From assembly GCA_965221175.1 (NCBI GenBank), contig OZ244867.1, positions 1,984,001-2,048,000 on the forward strand: a DNA stretch of 64,000 nt, read 5' to 3'. The DNA is from JAJDZL01 sp965221175. Lineage in GTDB: Bacteria; Pseudomonadota; Gammaproteobacteria; Arenicellales; JAJDZL01. The notes under the pieces are model-generated. The model was not told where the DNA came from and ran no database searches. It was given only the letters and a program-made list of their open reading frames with translations. Shown one piece after another: positions 1 through 9,706 of this stretch. Position numbers and translations under genes: made by a program. Numbering within the stretch: the first letter of the stretch is position 1; each line of letters opens with the position of its first letter.

Positions 1-2864
1 GCCTCATGCATCTTGCTAAGACCGAGCTTCGCGTATTCATCGATCACATGTATCTGAAGAACCTGTCCGTTGTAATGAAGATACAGCGGTTCAAAATCGG
101 CACTGGCAAAGCCGCGCCGTTCCCGTTTCAGGATGATGGTCATGGCTGGTCGGAGCACTGACATGCCCTTGTGAAGTCGAATGACTTCCTGATCGTGCAA
201 CCACAGCAGAGCGCGATCTCGCAAACGCACCAAGTGCTGCTCAGATACTTTGGATTTGAGAGCAAGATTAGATTTGATTGCCTGGGTCAGCATACCTTGT
301 GTGGTTTCGGCCAGAAGATCCGTTCCCCGGCTGCCGGGTGGAAGAGATTCGAGCAGGTGCTCCAGCAGACAGTGTGCTGCTTCACGCCGGGTTTGCGCGA
401 CCCGTTCCAGCTCCTTCCATTCGCGCCTCAGTTTCACGCGTACGGTTTCCGCACCCATGTTTCTGACATCCAAACTGCCTGCGGCACCGCCTTCGCCACG
501 TCCGTCGGCTGCAATGCTGCTCAGGATACGCCGCAGACGACCCGGCAAAGGATCGGCTACGCCCCGATCCCTGAGATCCTGTGCAACCAATCGCAAATGC
601 AGTTTCGATGCATCTCCTTTGCCCTGATCCGGATGCTCCTCGCGCATCCGCGCGATCAATGCAATTTCCAGATCCGCGGCTTCCCTGATGCGCCTGGCAG
701 AGGAACGCTCCACCCCTGAATGCAAGAATGCTGTCAGTGCCAAATCGTTACTGGCAATTCCAAGCTGTTCCAAATTATGAAACGCGTGGCGTACTTGCTC
801 AATACTCAATCCAGAAACCACCATCAGCTCATCTGTAGAAATCCCCTCATCCGGCCTAGCTTCGACCAGCTCCCTTACGATGGTCAGCAACTGTTTGCGG
901 TACTTTTCCAAGATCTGTTTCTTTTGCATCCGTGCAGTTGCCTCATCCAGCGTATTCACCCGTAAAGAGGAAGGGAATATCTGTACCCGATTCTCTTCGC
1001 GACTAAGCAGTTTTGACTCCTCCAGCCAGGAAATCGCGACCTTGACGCGGTCGTCGTCAGTAACGAAATTCTTCTCAAATTCATGATCTTCGTCCTCGCT
1101 GAGTATTTCACCTGAAGTCGCCACTACCTCGTCTTTTAGATTCTTCTTTCGGTTCAGGTTCCACAACGCCCGAAGCACACCGTGGATTTCCCGACGAGAA
1201 AGGCGCGAACTCGCGGACATGCCGAACTGGCGTTCAACATCATCTTCCGTATACAACATGACACATCGAGCGGCATTCAGATCGCGGCCGGCGCGGCCTG
1301 CCTCCTGAAAATAGTTCTCAAGCGAAGCTGGTATGTCAGCATGTATGACCAGACGAACATCGGCTTTGTCAATGCCCATACCGAACGCATTGGTAGCCGT
1401 GATCACACGCAGCTCGCCTTCTTTGAAACTATGCTGTACGTTCTTTTTATCTTCCGGGGACCGTTTCGCATGAAAATGCTCCACCGCTATGTCCTTCATC
1501 CGCAGAAAATCAGCTGCTTCCTCAGTTTGCTTGCGCGTTGCACAATAGACTATGGCGCCGCCAGGAACATTGGCCGGCATGTATCTCATCAATATCTGAT
1601 GGATATGTGCGAACTTTTCACCTCCGGATGTCGGCATAACTTCAAACGTCAGATTGGAACGTTCGGCACCGCCGTTGAAAACATTCAGTTCAATGCCAAT
1701 CTTCCGGTAGAAGTGATCAACGATATCCTTCTCGACATCGGGCTTGGCAGTCGCAGTCAGGCAAAGTACAGGCGGCACCGGTTCTTCGCCCGCCTTATCC
1801 CGAATGAAACGGGCTACATAGCGATAGTCGGGTCGGAAGTCATGTCCCCATCCAGAAAGGCAGTGAACTTCGTCCAGTACCCATGCACCGATCTCGCGCT
1901 GGTCAAGTGTACGTCGTAGAGATTGGCTGCGAAGCTGCTCAGGCGAAACAAGCAGGATGGCCGCATCGCCGAGCCGTACCCTTTCCCTTGCATCCGCTCT
2001 CTCCGGCATTGAAAGAAGTCCATTGATCGCCACACACGAAGCGATTCCGCGTGCTTCCAGTCCTTTTACCTGATCCTCCATCAGTGCGACCAAAGGAGAG
2101 ATGACCACCGTCAGCGCACCGGTATTGTAGTAGCGAGATAGAGCAGGAATCTGATAGCAAAGCGATTTCCCCGTTCCTGTAGGCAGAATTCCAAGGACAT
2201 GCTTTCCCGCCATTGCTGCCTCAACAATGGACTGCTGCAAGGGATATCCGTTTTTGTCAGAAGGCTCGGCCCGAAATTCAGGAAATCCAAACCAGCGCGT
2301 AAGTTCCTTTCGGGCATCATGTCGTTCCCGGCACCACCCACAGTCCGGCGCTGTACAAGCCAAATCCCGTAATTGGCGAAGCAACTGCCCTGCGCGCGGA
2401 AACTGATATCGAACCCAAGGCGGCATCACCGAGTTGCCGCCTGATACCGAAAGCCACGCCAGCACGTAGGCCAACGGCCAGCCAGATTCGGATGCATCCG
2501 CAATAATCGCATTCCGGTTCGTATTGCAGGTCAAACCGTCGAGCTGTCTGTTTATCGCCGAACATGCTTCAGCGAACGAAGGACGGGAAGAACCGCGGAT
2601 TTCCGCGAAGAAATAGTCGATCGTGCGGTCTGCTCCTTCTGGTTTCGGTGTGGTCAGCCAATGCCATGCCAACAGCAGGTCCGGTTTGGCTTCACGCAGC
2701 TCCTTCCTTTGATCGCGGAAGACATTCAGTGCGAGCCTAGCATCCAATTCCGGATCATTTATCCGCCCGCGCCTGAGTTGGCCGTCCTGGTAGTGTTTGA
2801 CGAGATGGTGATAGGGATTTGCGGGAAATGCAAGCGGACTAAGTCGTAACGTATCCACCACAGG
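1..2864 (-). pseudogene. RecQ-family helicase part of an IS-split exonuclease-helicase gene (runs off left edge)
   Basis: Reading the minus strand from 2864 to position 1 gives one uninterrupted frame. It encodes the end of a DEDDh-type exonuclease domain (DTLRLSPLAFP, then HHLVKHYQD), a cysteine pair (CGWC), and a RecQ-type helicase: GILPTGTGKS near 2160-2190, DEVH at 1863-1874, and QEAGRAGRD at 1281-1307. A long C-terminal region continues past the window edge. The frame has no ATG near its beginning because the insertion sequence ends at about 2865. The missing N-terminus lies at 5296-5574 and joins in phase (LTW then PVVDTL). Two GTG codons at 2856-2861, with AGGAAG about 14 bases upstream inside the IS end, could allow a restart. 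A shortened helicase might therefore still be made. Family assignment is secure; loss of the fused exonuclease activity is inferred. Confidence 0.85.
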
Positions 2865-2887
2865 TAAATTTCAGACTTCCTGAAATA

Positions 2888-2906
2888 GGCTAATTTCACC
2901 CTGTAC
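2888..2906 (+). repeat. Left inverted-repeat motif of the IS
   Basis: GGCTAAT, six bases, then CTGTAC. The same arrangement with the same spacing occurs inverted at 5178-5196. It lies 12 bases beyond the transposase stop codon, as expected for a terminal or subterminal transposase-binding site. Confidence 0.6.
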
Positions 2907-2917
2907 CCATTTGTCGA

Positions 2918-5140
2918 TCAGTTCGCTTCACAGTGATTTGCTGTGAGTTCGTAAACCAGTTTCAGATCGGTTCCGGGATACACGGTTTCAGTAGTCGTCA
3001 ATTCATCCAGAAGCGGTGCCAGCGCACGGTCTACGCAACGGCTGCCCGAGCCAAGGATCTGAACCTTCAGAATGCGATTTTCATGATCAGGGATGATATT
3101 GGCATCGGTGCTGAATAATGTCTGCAGCGCCTTTCTTGGATTGGCTTTTTTGCCTTGTGCGTTTGCCACAGCCGGCACCATGCAAGTCTCAGCCCGATAG
3201 GCAATCATGCGAATGATGTCGATAAATAGCCTTTGCGCTTTGGGCAGCGCATCAAGGCGCTGCGCCTCATCAAGGTCTCCGGCACGCACATGTTTTGCAG
3301 TGTGCTTTTTCTCCAGACGCACCTCTTCGAGCTGTCCCTCAAGCATCTGAACTTCTTGTGCCAGTTTCAGCTGCCGCGCCGCCTTGGCATCGTTGCCAGC
3401 ACATTTTGCCTGCTGGTTTCTCACGGTCTTAAGCCGCCCGAGAAACTTGCCAATCAGTTTTTCATTCGCCCGCCATCGAGGATTCACGACAAGCGTGTTC
3501 TCATCGACCGGTTCCAGTGCATGCGTGTTCAAGGCGTCTACGTTGAACTCATCACGCATGTATTTGAAAAAGTTCTCCTGCGACCAGCGGGAGAACATCG
3601 AACCGGCAACCTGCTCAGTCGAAATCGACGGGTGAGTGGTCACAATCGCAACCTCACGGCCGCAATCAAGACGGCGGCGAATCTGACGCACTTGCAGCTT
3701 GTTTTTCAACTTCAGCGACTTCTCACCGATCAGCACCGTCTGCTCATGAGTCTGTGCCGGACCGTGTATGGTAACGGCAGTGCTGCGAAATTCATCGTCA
3801 TCCCAGCGCGGCTCATTGAAATTCTTCTGCCAGGTAATGCAGGCAATGCCCTTGCGCGCCAGCCGCTTAAACAGATCCGGACTCCACCCCTCGCGGTCAA
3901 ACACCAAAGTCACTAACGGTTCAGCATTACTGTCTGCCACAGTTAAATCCGGCGCCTCAGATGACGCTACGCCAATGGCATGCAACTCTTTGACCACATC
4001 GTGCTCAAGCGCACTGACCAGTCCAGGGTCATAGTCTTGATGTAGGCAAAGAAGCGGCTGAGCGCCTAGCACATTGACCCAGTAACTCACCGTCGCCGGC
4101 AGACACAGTTTCTGACGCGGCACGAATTTCTTTGGCACCCGTCCCTTGGTGCCACTGTACACCTTGACGTGACCGTCAATGAGCAAAGTCGCAGCCCCGC
4201 TGCAGTCATCGTTCAGCCACTTTTTGGAAAGCGCCTGCTGCCAGCCGTGAACCTTGTCGATATCTTCACTGAGCAAACTGAGTTTGCTGCGTAATGTCTT
4301 GACTTCAGGACAGCGGTCCAGACCCAGTATCTGTCCCCATTCTCCCGGTGCGTCATAGCGCAGCTGTTCTGGATTGCGTACCCGTGCCATGCACATCAGC
4401 GATGCAAACAGCAAAATCGATGACAAGCCATAGTAGCCGTTAGGCAAGCGTAGCGGCGCCGTCAAAATCCCTTCTTTGAGCAGCATCGGCAAAGCGGCCA
4501 ACACACCCCCGCGCTCAACCGCATAAGCACTCTGGTCGAAACTCGGCGTAACCTCCGCCAGAGCCCCTGTAAGTGCCAGCGTGCGTCCAGCAACATTGGT
4601 TGCCGCCCGTCCCATCGAAGCGCTTTGGTCACGCACATCGCGCTCGGTACGGTGGCTGGCATCTTGCGTTTCACTGCTGCTGCGCAGCTTTGAACCAGGC
4701 TTTTTGATCTTGCCCGCGCGAATATTCTCCGTCAGTGTTGCTCGGGCAACATTCAATTGACTTGCCGCCTGGCTGGCGCTGACGCCTTGCGCCAGAAGCG
4801 ATTCCGCCTGTTCTTTGGTGGCTGAGTCAATTGCGCTGCGCCGGCGCTGCTTGCGCGCTTTGAAAAACCAGGCCCGGCCAAACTCACGGTAGTTTTTGCA
4901 ATGCTGCATGACGGTCGAGCGCGATACGTTCAGCGCTTTTGCGATGCTGTTGACCGGCAGATTGGAATCGACTCGAAGTCGGGCCATGATAAATGCTCTG
5001 GCCTGTTTGTCATTTTCGTCATGGCGCTCGAATGGGATGAGATTGGAAAAGTAGGTGACTACCCCATCAACGCAGGCGACTGAGAAGCCTCGGGCGATGG
5101 GGGTTGCTTCTGGGTGTGACAGTTCGATGCTGTAGTTCAT
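2918..5140 (-). CDS. Transposase, DDE type, 740 residues, family not assigned
   Basis: The protein begins with a module of unknown fold (about 1-45). Two helix-turn-helix segments follow, at about 60-82 (VNSIAKALNVSRSTV) and 113-137 (QGVSASQAASQLNVARATL). The catalytic core is RNase H-like, with plausible acidic residues in LLIDGH (about 322), VFDREGWSPD (about 415) and RWSQENFFKYM (about 522). The last resembles the WxxEN/FK signature of IS4-like and IS1634-like enzymes. A lysine- and glutamate-rich helical stretch follows at about 570-640. It is longer than most IS transposases and I cannot place it in a named IS family. The frame is intact, so the element may still be mobile. It is the only gene of the element and lies in the same orientation as the gene it interrupts. 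Confidence 0.8.
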   Translation of the reverse strand: MNYSIELSHPEATPIARGFSVACVDGVVTYFSNLIPFERHDENDKQARAFIMARLRVDSNLPVNSIAKALNVSRSTVMQHCKNYREFGRAWFFKARKQRRRSAIDSATKEQAESLLAQGVSASQAASQLNVARATLTENIRAGKIKKPGSKLRSSSETQDASHRTERDVRDQSASMGRAATNVAGRTLALTGALAEVTPSFDQSAYAVERGGVLAALPMLLKEGILTAPLRLPNGYYGLSSILLFASLMCMARVRNPEQLRYDAPGEWGQILGLDRCPEVKTLRSKLSLLSEDIDKVHGWQQALSKKWLNDDCSGAATLLIDGHVKVYSGTKGRVPKKFVPRQKLCLPATVSYWVNVLGAQPLLCLHQDYDPGLVSALEHDVVKELHAIGVASSEAPDLTVADSNAEPLVTLVFDREGWSPDLFKRLARKGIACITWQKNFNEPRWDDDEFRSTAVTIHGPAQTHEQTVLIGEKSLKLKNKLQVRQIRRRLDCGREVAIVTTHPSISTEQVAGSMFSRWSQENFFKYMRDEFNVDALNTHALEPVDENTLVVNPRWRANEKLIGKFLGRLKTVRNQQAKCAGNDAKAARQLKLAQEVQMLEGQLEEVRLEKKHTAKHVRAGDLDEAQRLDALPKAQRLFIDIIRMIAYRAETCMVPAVANAQGKKANPRKALQTLFSTDANIIPDHENRILKVQILGSGSRCVDRALAPLLDELTTTETVYPGTDLKLVYELTANHCEAN

Positions 5141-5177
5141 GTTGGCTGTGCTCTGATGGTTGAAAAGTTCTATTTAT

Positions 5178-5196
5178 GTACAGATATATATTAGCC
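5178..5196 (-). repeat. Right inverted-repeat motif of the IS
   Basis: On the minus strand this reads GGCTAAT-N6-CTGTAC, the mirror of 2888-2906. It sits 37 bases upstream of the transposase start. Outside it lie about 85 bases (5211-5295) that include an 8-bp hairpin (5260-5267 with 5280-5287). These bases could be IS end sequence or a separate small insertion. Confidence 0.6.
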
Positions 5197-5295
5197 GATA
5201 TGAAGCCAAATGTCAAATGAATATCGTCAAAAAAATAGAGAAAATTCTGCATTTTTAATCTGTTGTACAGACTATCATCTACAACAGCTGATCTA

Positions 5296-5574
5296 CCATG
5301 TCAGGATGTCTGAATTTAGTATCCGCATATCAGGTTTCACTGCGCGCAGATGCGGCAGGTCGAATTCGATCAGGTTGTGCCCCAGTACGAAATATGCCCC
5401 ATCGGTGAATTTATCCAATTTCGATAAAGCTTTCGTCAGATTTCGTCCGACAAATCGAAAAACCTGATCGGTATCTGCGCGTATCGCACTGAATGCATGG
5501 ATTCGACCGTCCGTCTTGCCGACTTCGAGATCAAGCGAGATGCATCGGGGTGCGAAGTCTTGGTCTTGTGACAT
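5296..5574 (-). pseudogene. N-terminal exonuclease fragment of the IS-split exonuclease-helicase
   Basis: Ninety-three residues from an ATG at 5574. The fragment has the start of a DEDDh-type exonuclease fold: ISLDLEVGKTDGRIHAF, with a DxE pair, and GHNLIEFDLPHL, matching the N/FD motif II. The frame stops at a TAG (5293-5295) created at the IS junction. The third exonuclease motif (HHLVKHYQD) is on the other side of the IS in the helicase fragment, so this piece alone cannot form an active site. In intact relatives this domain sits in front of the RecQ helicase in one long protein. The split is seen directly; loss of function is inferred. Confidence 0.8.
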
Positions 5575-5764
5575 GTAAGCGCAATACCTTCAGAACTTAC
5601 GGCAATCCGGCATGAATTGCTGCAACCGGCACTCAACCGATGATGAATTGTCCATCAATCTGGCCAAAGACTGTTGAATTCACCCAGCCCGAGTGTCCCA
5701 TTAGTTGATGTTGAAAGAATCTCAATCTGATGATACAAACTAATAATATCGAGCACAAATAACG
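5575..5764. other. Intergenic, no gene seen
   Basis: About 190 A/T-rich bases between the truncated exonuclease fragment and the end of the sulfatase gene. It presumably carried the promoter of the exonuclease-helicase gene. I see no RNA gene. Confidence 0.4.
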
Positions 5765-7228
5765 CTAGTTGCCAATCGGAGGAACAGGTGTGTGATTGAA
5801 AGAGTTCATCGCCAAAACCGCTTCCCTGCCACCTAAGCTGTTAATCCTTGCAACTTGATCGCTTGCACATTGCTCCGCGGTTTCGTCTGGATCCATGATT
5901 TGCAAGAGATTCGTGTGCAAGGAAGACCGGCGCTCTCGATGCACCAAATCTCCGCCCAAATCATTCAACTCCAATGCTCCAAACGGTTCTTCTGCAAGAT
6001 TAAACAGTTGCGGGCGATATCCGCCAGCATAGTAGACATATTTCCAGTCTTCCTGCCGAATCATGTAATAACTTACTGGCGTGCCACCATCATGATACTG
6101 CGATAGCACGAAGCGTCCATTGTCCGTCCTCGATGAAACCTTCTGTAGAGCCTTTGGCCGCCAAGGCTCGGAATGGCTCGTTTCCATTCCAATTGCATAC
6201 TCAACAGTAGCGCCAATATCTGTCAAAGATACTGGAATATTGCATCTTTGGGATTTGAAACCAGGTCCAGCTGCAATCAGTGGAATTCCAACTGAGTTTT
6301 CATACATGACCGATTTTCCCCAAAATCCAAAACGCCCCAGCATTTCACCGTGGTCGGACGTATACAGAATAACGGTGTCCTGCATGCACCCGGAATCTTC
6401 AAGTGCGCCAAGTACTCGCCCAATGTTGTTATCCAGAAAGCTTACGAGTCCAAAATAGCAAAGCTTGGCTTCCAATCGCAGATTGTCATCGAAATAATCA
6501 TCGTAGTTCCAGAATCGCCTAATTTCATTCAGTACTGGATGATCAAGCTTTTCAATGACTTCGTTCTCAAATTCACCATTTGGAAGAGATAGTTCGCGTC
6601 TGTCGTACAGATTGTAAAACTGAGATGGTGCTCTGAAGGGATAGTGCGGACTTGCAAATGACACGAATAGCACCCAAGGGTTGCTTTTGGTTCTAGGCGC
6701 ATGCATTCGCAACCAATTGGATGCCGCATCTGTAATTCGCCTGTCGTACTCCGTATACTCACTTTCTCCCGGTCCTGTCTGCTCGGCAAGTTCTCGCGTT
6801 TCTTCGAAAGCAGGCAGAGGATTTCGCAACAGACTCTGCGGCCACCCGACTCCATTATTTGTTACGTGCATGGGAAGAATTTCTTCAGTAAAACCGTTGT
6901 CATCCTCGCACGAACGAAAGTGGAGTTTACCGAAAGACATTACCATACAGCCGCGGTCTCGTACACGATGCATCCAGCTTTCATGTTGCCCATAGTACGG
7001 TTCTGCAGATGACCAGCAACGAGTTTCGTGTACCTGGAGTCCTGTAGCCAAAGAAGCGCGAGCTGACACACAAATTGGAGAAGGTGTGATTGCATGGTTG
7101 AATGTCGTACCACGACTTGAAAGTTTGTCCAGAGTGGGTGTTTGAACATGTTCATGCCCGTAGCAACTCGTCCAACTACGGGCATGTTCATCCGAACAAA
7201 AAATGATTACATTTGGGGAATCCATCAA
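5765..7228 (-). CDS. Sulfatase family hydrolase
   Basis: A 487-residue alkaline-phosphatase-fold sulfatase. The N-terminal metal site is VIIFCSDEHAR. The active-site signature is CVSAR, with the cysteine at residue 53, fitting the CxSxR/CxPxR motif that is oxidised to formylglycine. Second metal-site residues are in YTSDHGEMLG (about 285-295). No signal peptide is visible, so it is probably cytoplasmic. It is related in layout to the choline-sulfatase-type gene at 36285 but clearly different in sequence, and its substrate cannot be told. Activity would need a formylglycine-generating enzyme, not seen in this window. Translation may start at either of the first two methionines. Confidence 0.85.
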   Translation of the reverse strand: MMDSPNVIIFCSDEHARSWTSCYGHEHVQTPTLDKLSSRGTTFNHAITPSPICVSARASLATGLQVHETRCWSSAEPYYGQHESWMHRVRDRGCMVMSFGKLHFRSCEDDNGFTEEILPMHVTNNGVGWPQSLLRNPLPAFEETRELAEQTGPGESEYTEYDRRITDAASNWLRMHAPRTKSNPWVLFVSFASPHYPFRAPSQFYNLYDRRELSLPNGEFENEVIEKLDHPVLNEIRRFWNYDDYFDDNLRLEAKLCYFGLVSFLDNNIGRVLGALEDSGCMQDTVILYTSDHGEMLGRFGFWGKSVMYENSVGIPLIAAGPGFKSQRCNIPVSLTDIGATVEYAIGMETSHSEPWRPKALQKVSSRTDNGRFVLSQYHDGGTPVSYYMIRQEDWKYVYYAGGYRPQLFNLAEEPFGALELNDLGGDLVHRERRSSLHTNLLQIMDPDETAEQCASDQVARINSLGGREAVLAMNSFNHTPVPPIGN

Positions 7229-7297
7229 TCTATACGACAGCGGATTTGCAAGCTCCTTTGAAGCGACTCAATCCATGCCAACTTGAGTGATCAACCA

Positions 7298-8422
7298 CTA
7301 TGAGACCCTTGACTGCAATAATTCCTGCAATGCCAACTGATTAATGGCATGTGCTGTAATTCCGTTACAACCTGTCATGGATTCGTTTGCAATCATCGAA
7401 TCCACAACCGCCTCGTCGGTAGCCTGCACCACTGCTTCAAAGAGTGGATCAAGGTGTTCATTCGTCAGAGTGGATGCAATAATTGAAGTACCGTCGGCGC
7501 TGTAATCCGGAGCCGCAGTTGAGAATCCAAGAAAAATATCACCGGAACCATCGTTGCCGGTTGTACCTGATCGCGCGAAACCCAAACTGACACGACGACA
7601 GAGACGCTTTAGTTGATGCGGCAACAGCGGTGCATCAGTAGCAACAATTGCAATTACCGACCCCATGCCTTTGGATCGAACTTCTCCACCTTTCATGTAC
7701 TTCCCGACCGGAACTCCGGAGATGATTAAGTCTTTGCGCCGCCCGAAGTTTGCTTGCACGAAGATGCCCACCGTATACGTCACCCCACTGACTTCAACCA
7801 ATCTGGACGCACTCCCGCAACCGCCCTTGAAGTCATAACAAATCATGCCGGTGCCTCCGCCAACGCTGCCTAACTCAATCGCTCCGCCTTCGGCAGTATC
7901 GATCGCTGCAAATACGTGCTTATCCTTAATATGAAAGCCATTGATGTCATTTAACTCGCCATCATAGGTTTCCGCAGCGACGGGCAACAAGCCATATTTT
8001 GCGTGTTCCGGCATGCGTTGTATCACCCACTTTACAGTCGCATCCCGTACAAGACCGCACGAATGTGTGTTGGTAATGGTAATCGGCCATTGCAATTGTC
8101 CAGACTCTTCAATCCAGTGTGTGCCGGTCATTTCTCCATTACCGTTGTGGCTGTGAAATCCAGCATAGCAAGGCTGATGCAACTGAACATGAGGACGGGG
8201 CAAGATTGCGGTGACACCCGTTCTTATCGGGCCTTTGCCGACCACAGTATTCCCCTCCCCAGAAACTAGTGTGCAATATCCAACCAAAACACCGACGACG
8301 TCGGTTATGGCATTGTAGTTGCCAGGCACTCCATCAAAGATAATCGGAATTGAACGAGCACGAGGTTTACCTGAAGGCGTGCAGGTTTGTAGGTCGAACG
8401 ACTTTTTCGCGTCTTCAGTCAA
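7298..8422 (-). CDS. P1/DmpA-family N-terminal-nucleophile aminopeptidase
   Basis: A 374-residue member of peptidase family S58 (DmpA, beta-peptidyl aminopeptidase). Family landmarks are GNYNAITDVVGVLVG near the N-terminus, NTHSCGLVRDA, and GSVGGGTGMICYDFKGG followed by CGSASR. In the family, self-cleavage occurs before a serine in this last motif and frees the catalytic nucleophile, giving alpha and beta chains. An in-frame TAG lies three codons before a TTG codon and no ATG follows soon, so the start is probably TTG at 8422. It follows the same strand as the neighbouring sulfatase with a 69-base gap. The natural substrate is unknown; members act on D-amino-acid amides or beta-peptides. Confidence 0.85.
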   Translation of the reverse strand: MTEDAKKSFDLQTCTPSGKPRARSIPIIFDGVPGNYNAITDVVGVLVGYCTLVSGEGNTVVGKGPIRTGVTAILPRPHVQLHQPCYAGFHSHNGNGEMTGTHWIEESGQLQWPITITNTHSCGLVRDATVKWVIQRMPEHAKYGLLPVAAETYDGELNDINGFHIKDKHVFAAIDTAEGGAIELGSVGGGTGMICYDFKGGCGSASRLVEVSGVTYTVGIFVQANFGRRKDLIISGVPVGKYMKGGEVRSKGMGSVIAIVATDAPLLPHQLKRLCRRVSLGFARSGTTGNDGSGDIFLGFSTAAPDYSADGTSIIASTLTNEHLDPLFEAVVQATDEAVVDSMIANESMTGCNGITAHAINQLALQELLQSRVS

Positions 8423-8555
8423 GATGGTCTATTAGACAGCGAAATTTTTTGCATCCTATTCCGAACCGTTCGGGTTCTCCGAATCCAAGAAACCGGAGAA
8501 AAGCGGCATGATTTATAATTACCTGTTCAGGCAAGGAAAATGTATCCCGTAAGAA

Positions 8556-8972
8556 TCACTTTTCGATTGGAAGATTCTCTTTTGTCCATGCCGCAAATCC
8601 ACCCTGTAAAGTGCGAACATCGGAAAAATCGTGTTTTCTAAGAATGCTTGCGGCTTTGGAGCTGCGATTTCCAACGCGGCAAACGATCACAATTGGTCGA
8701 GTCTTGAATTTGTTCAAGCGGTTGATATCGGATTCAATGCGGCTTAACGGAATATTTCGCGCTTTCGGAATTCGACCGTTTTCAAATTCGTTTGAGTCAG
8801 AGACATCCACGACAACTGCTTTCTCGTTGCTCATGACTCGAGGAAGATCAATCGCATTGATGGAACGGACGCCGCCGCTGCGCTTTCGAAGCGGTTCAAA
8901 TGCCAGCAGCCCAATGACAGCAACAAGCGCAACAAACAGATGCCAGTTTAATTTGACAAATTCAATTTCCAT
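8556..8972 (-). CDS. Membrane-anchored rhodanese-like sulfurtransferase (YibN type)
   Basis: From the ATG at 8972 the protein has 138 residues. A single N-terminal membrane helix (LFVALVAVIGLLAF) is followed by a rhodanese domain whose active-site loop is CRVGNRSSKA (cysteine about residue 98). A longer TTG start at 8990 is possible, but the ATG fits the usual YibN length. Such proteins move sulfane sulfur or serve in envelope homeostasis. In many gammaproteobacteria this gene stands beside gpmI, envC and ctpA. Here gpmI is absent, and the EnvC-like gene begins divergently only 26 bases away. Confidence 0.85.
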   Translation of the reverse strand: MEIEFVKLNWHLFVALVAVIGLLAFEPLRKRSGGVRSINAIDLPRVMSNEKAVVVDVSDSNEFENGRIPKARNIPLSRIESDINRLNKFKTRPIVIVCRVGNRSSKAASILRKHDFSDVRTLQGGFAAWTKENLPIEK

Positions 8973-8998
8973 TGGTATTTCGGGTGACAATTGGTTTC

Positions 8999-9706
8999 AT
9001 GCGTAAATTTCTGCCGTTAAGGTGCCAACCAAATCATCAAGCAGCATCAACTGCCCGACCGGGTTACTCCCGGATTGCCAGAATTCTGTACTTGCTTGCT
9101 CTTGCAATAATTTTCGAACTTCCACTGTCGGTACATGCGGCAGACCAAGAACCTGATTATAGCCAAGACCTAGCTACCGTACGATCTCATATCTCCCAAC
9201 TGAGAAAAGAATCCCTGCAGTCCCGGCAAGAACACCCCAAGCTGCTGGAACAATTGTCTGAACTCGAACGGCAGGTTACCTCTATCGAAAAACAAAGACA
9301 GGATACGGAAAAAAAGATTGCAAATCAGAGCACTACATATCAGGAATTAAGGAAAAAGAAGTATCACCAGATTCTTGAACTGGAAAAACAGACTGCCGAC
9401 CTTGAAACAATCATACAAGCGTCGTTCGCAGTTTCAAGATTGAATTTTGTAAAAGTCTTGCTGAGTGAAGACAACCCGTCGCGTCTCTCCCGCACAATCA
9501 CCTACTATCGATATCTGTCCAAATCTCGGGCCAAAAAGATTGAAGATCTCATTCTTCTAGTCCAAGAACTGAAAGATACCGAATCTGGATTGGGGAACAG
9601 CCAAACAACTCTAGCGAATCTTTCCGGCGAATTTTCCGACCAGTACAAACAACTACGGTATGTAAGGAAAATACTTGATGAATTGATGAATCAGAGTATT
9701 CAATAG
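8999..9706 (+). CDS. EnvC-like coiled-coil periplasmic protein lacking the M23 domain
   Basis: From the ATG at 8999 the protein has about 235 residues. It has a basic N-terminus, a hydrophobic signal segment (ILYLLALAIIFELPLSVHA), a long heptad-rich coiled coil, and the phrase RTITYYRYLSKSRAKKI, which corresponds to the YYRYLxxAR hinge of EnvC. EnvC-type amidase activators normally continue into a degenerate LytM/M23 domain that switches on cell-wall amidases. This ORF stops at TAG 9704-9706 before that domain. The next 700 bases carry no recognisable remainder. It may be a truncated gene, or a stand-alone coil that still recruits partners through FtsEX. An earlier TTG (8972) is a less likely start. 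Confidence 0.7.
   Translation: MRKFLPLRCQPNHQAASTARPGYSRIARILYLLALAIIFELPLSVHAADQEPDYSQDLATVRSHISQLRKESLQSRQEHPKLLEQLSELERQVTSIEKQRQDTEKKIANQSTTYQELRKKKYHQILELEKQTADLETIIQASFAVSRLNFVKVLLSEDNPSRLSRTITYYRYLSKSRAKKIEDLILLVQELKDTESGLGNSQTTLANLSGEFSDQYKQLRYVRKILDELMNQSIQ

Larger units (their letters stand above)
2865..5295 (-). mobile_element. Insertion sequence with large DDE-type transposase, splitting the exonuclease-helicase gene
   Basis: About 2.4 kb interrupts a gene whose two halves rejoin in frame. The element holds one 740-residue transposase. An inverted motif, GGCTAAT-N6-CTGTAC, sits just outside both ends of the transposase gene (2888-2906, and 5178-5196 on the other strand) and is the likely core of the terminal repeats. 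The right motif lies about 100 bases inside the break in the host frame while the left lies about 23 bases inside, so the true right boundary is uncertain. I see no perfect target duplication. The flanks CCTGACATGG and CCTGTGGTGG agree at 7 of 10 positions, which is suggestive only. Confidence 0.75.

Noticed and set aside
171..1919. Plus-strand ORFs across the helicase region
   Set aside because: They are antisense shadows of the open minus-strand helicase frame, which carries clear motifs.
2856..5305. Target-site duplication CCTGACATGG / CCTGTGGTGG at the IS ends
   Set aside because: Three of ten bases differ, and removing one copy would break the reading frame that otherwise rejoins perfectly.
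8461..8473. Short palindrome upstream of the P1 peptidase gene
   Set aside because: CCGAACCGTTCGG is symmetrical, but only 13 bases with no supporting promoter elements; chance is plausible.
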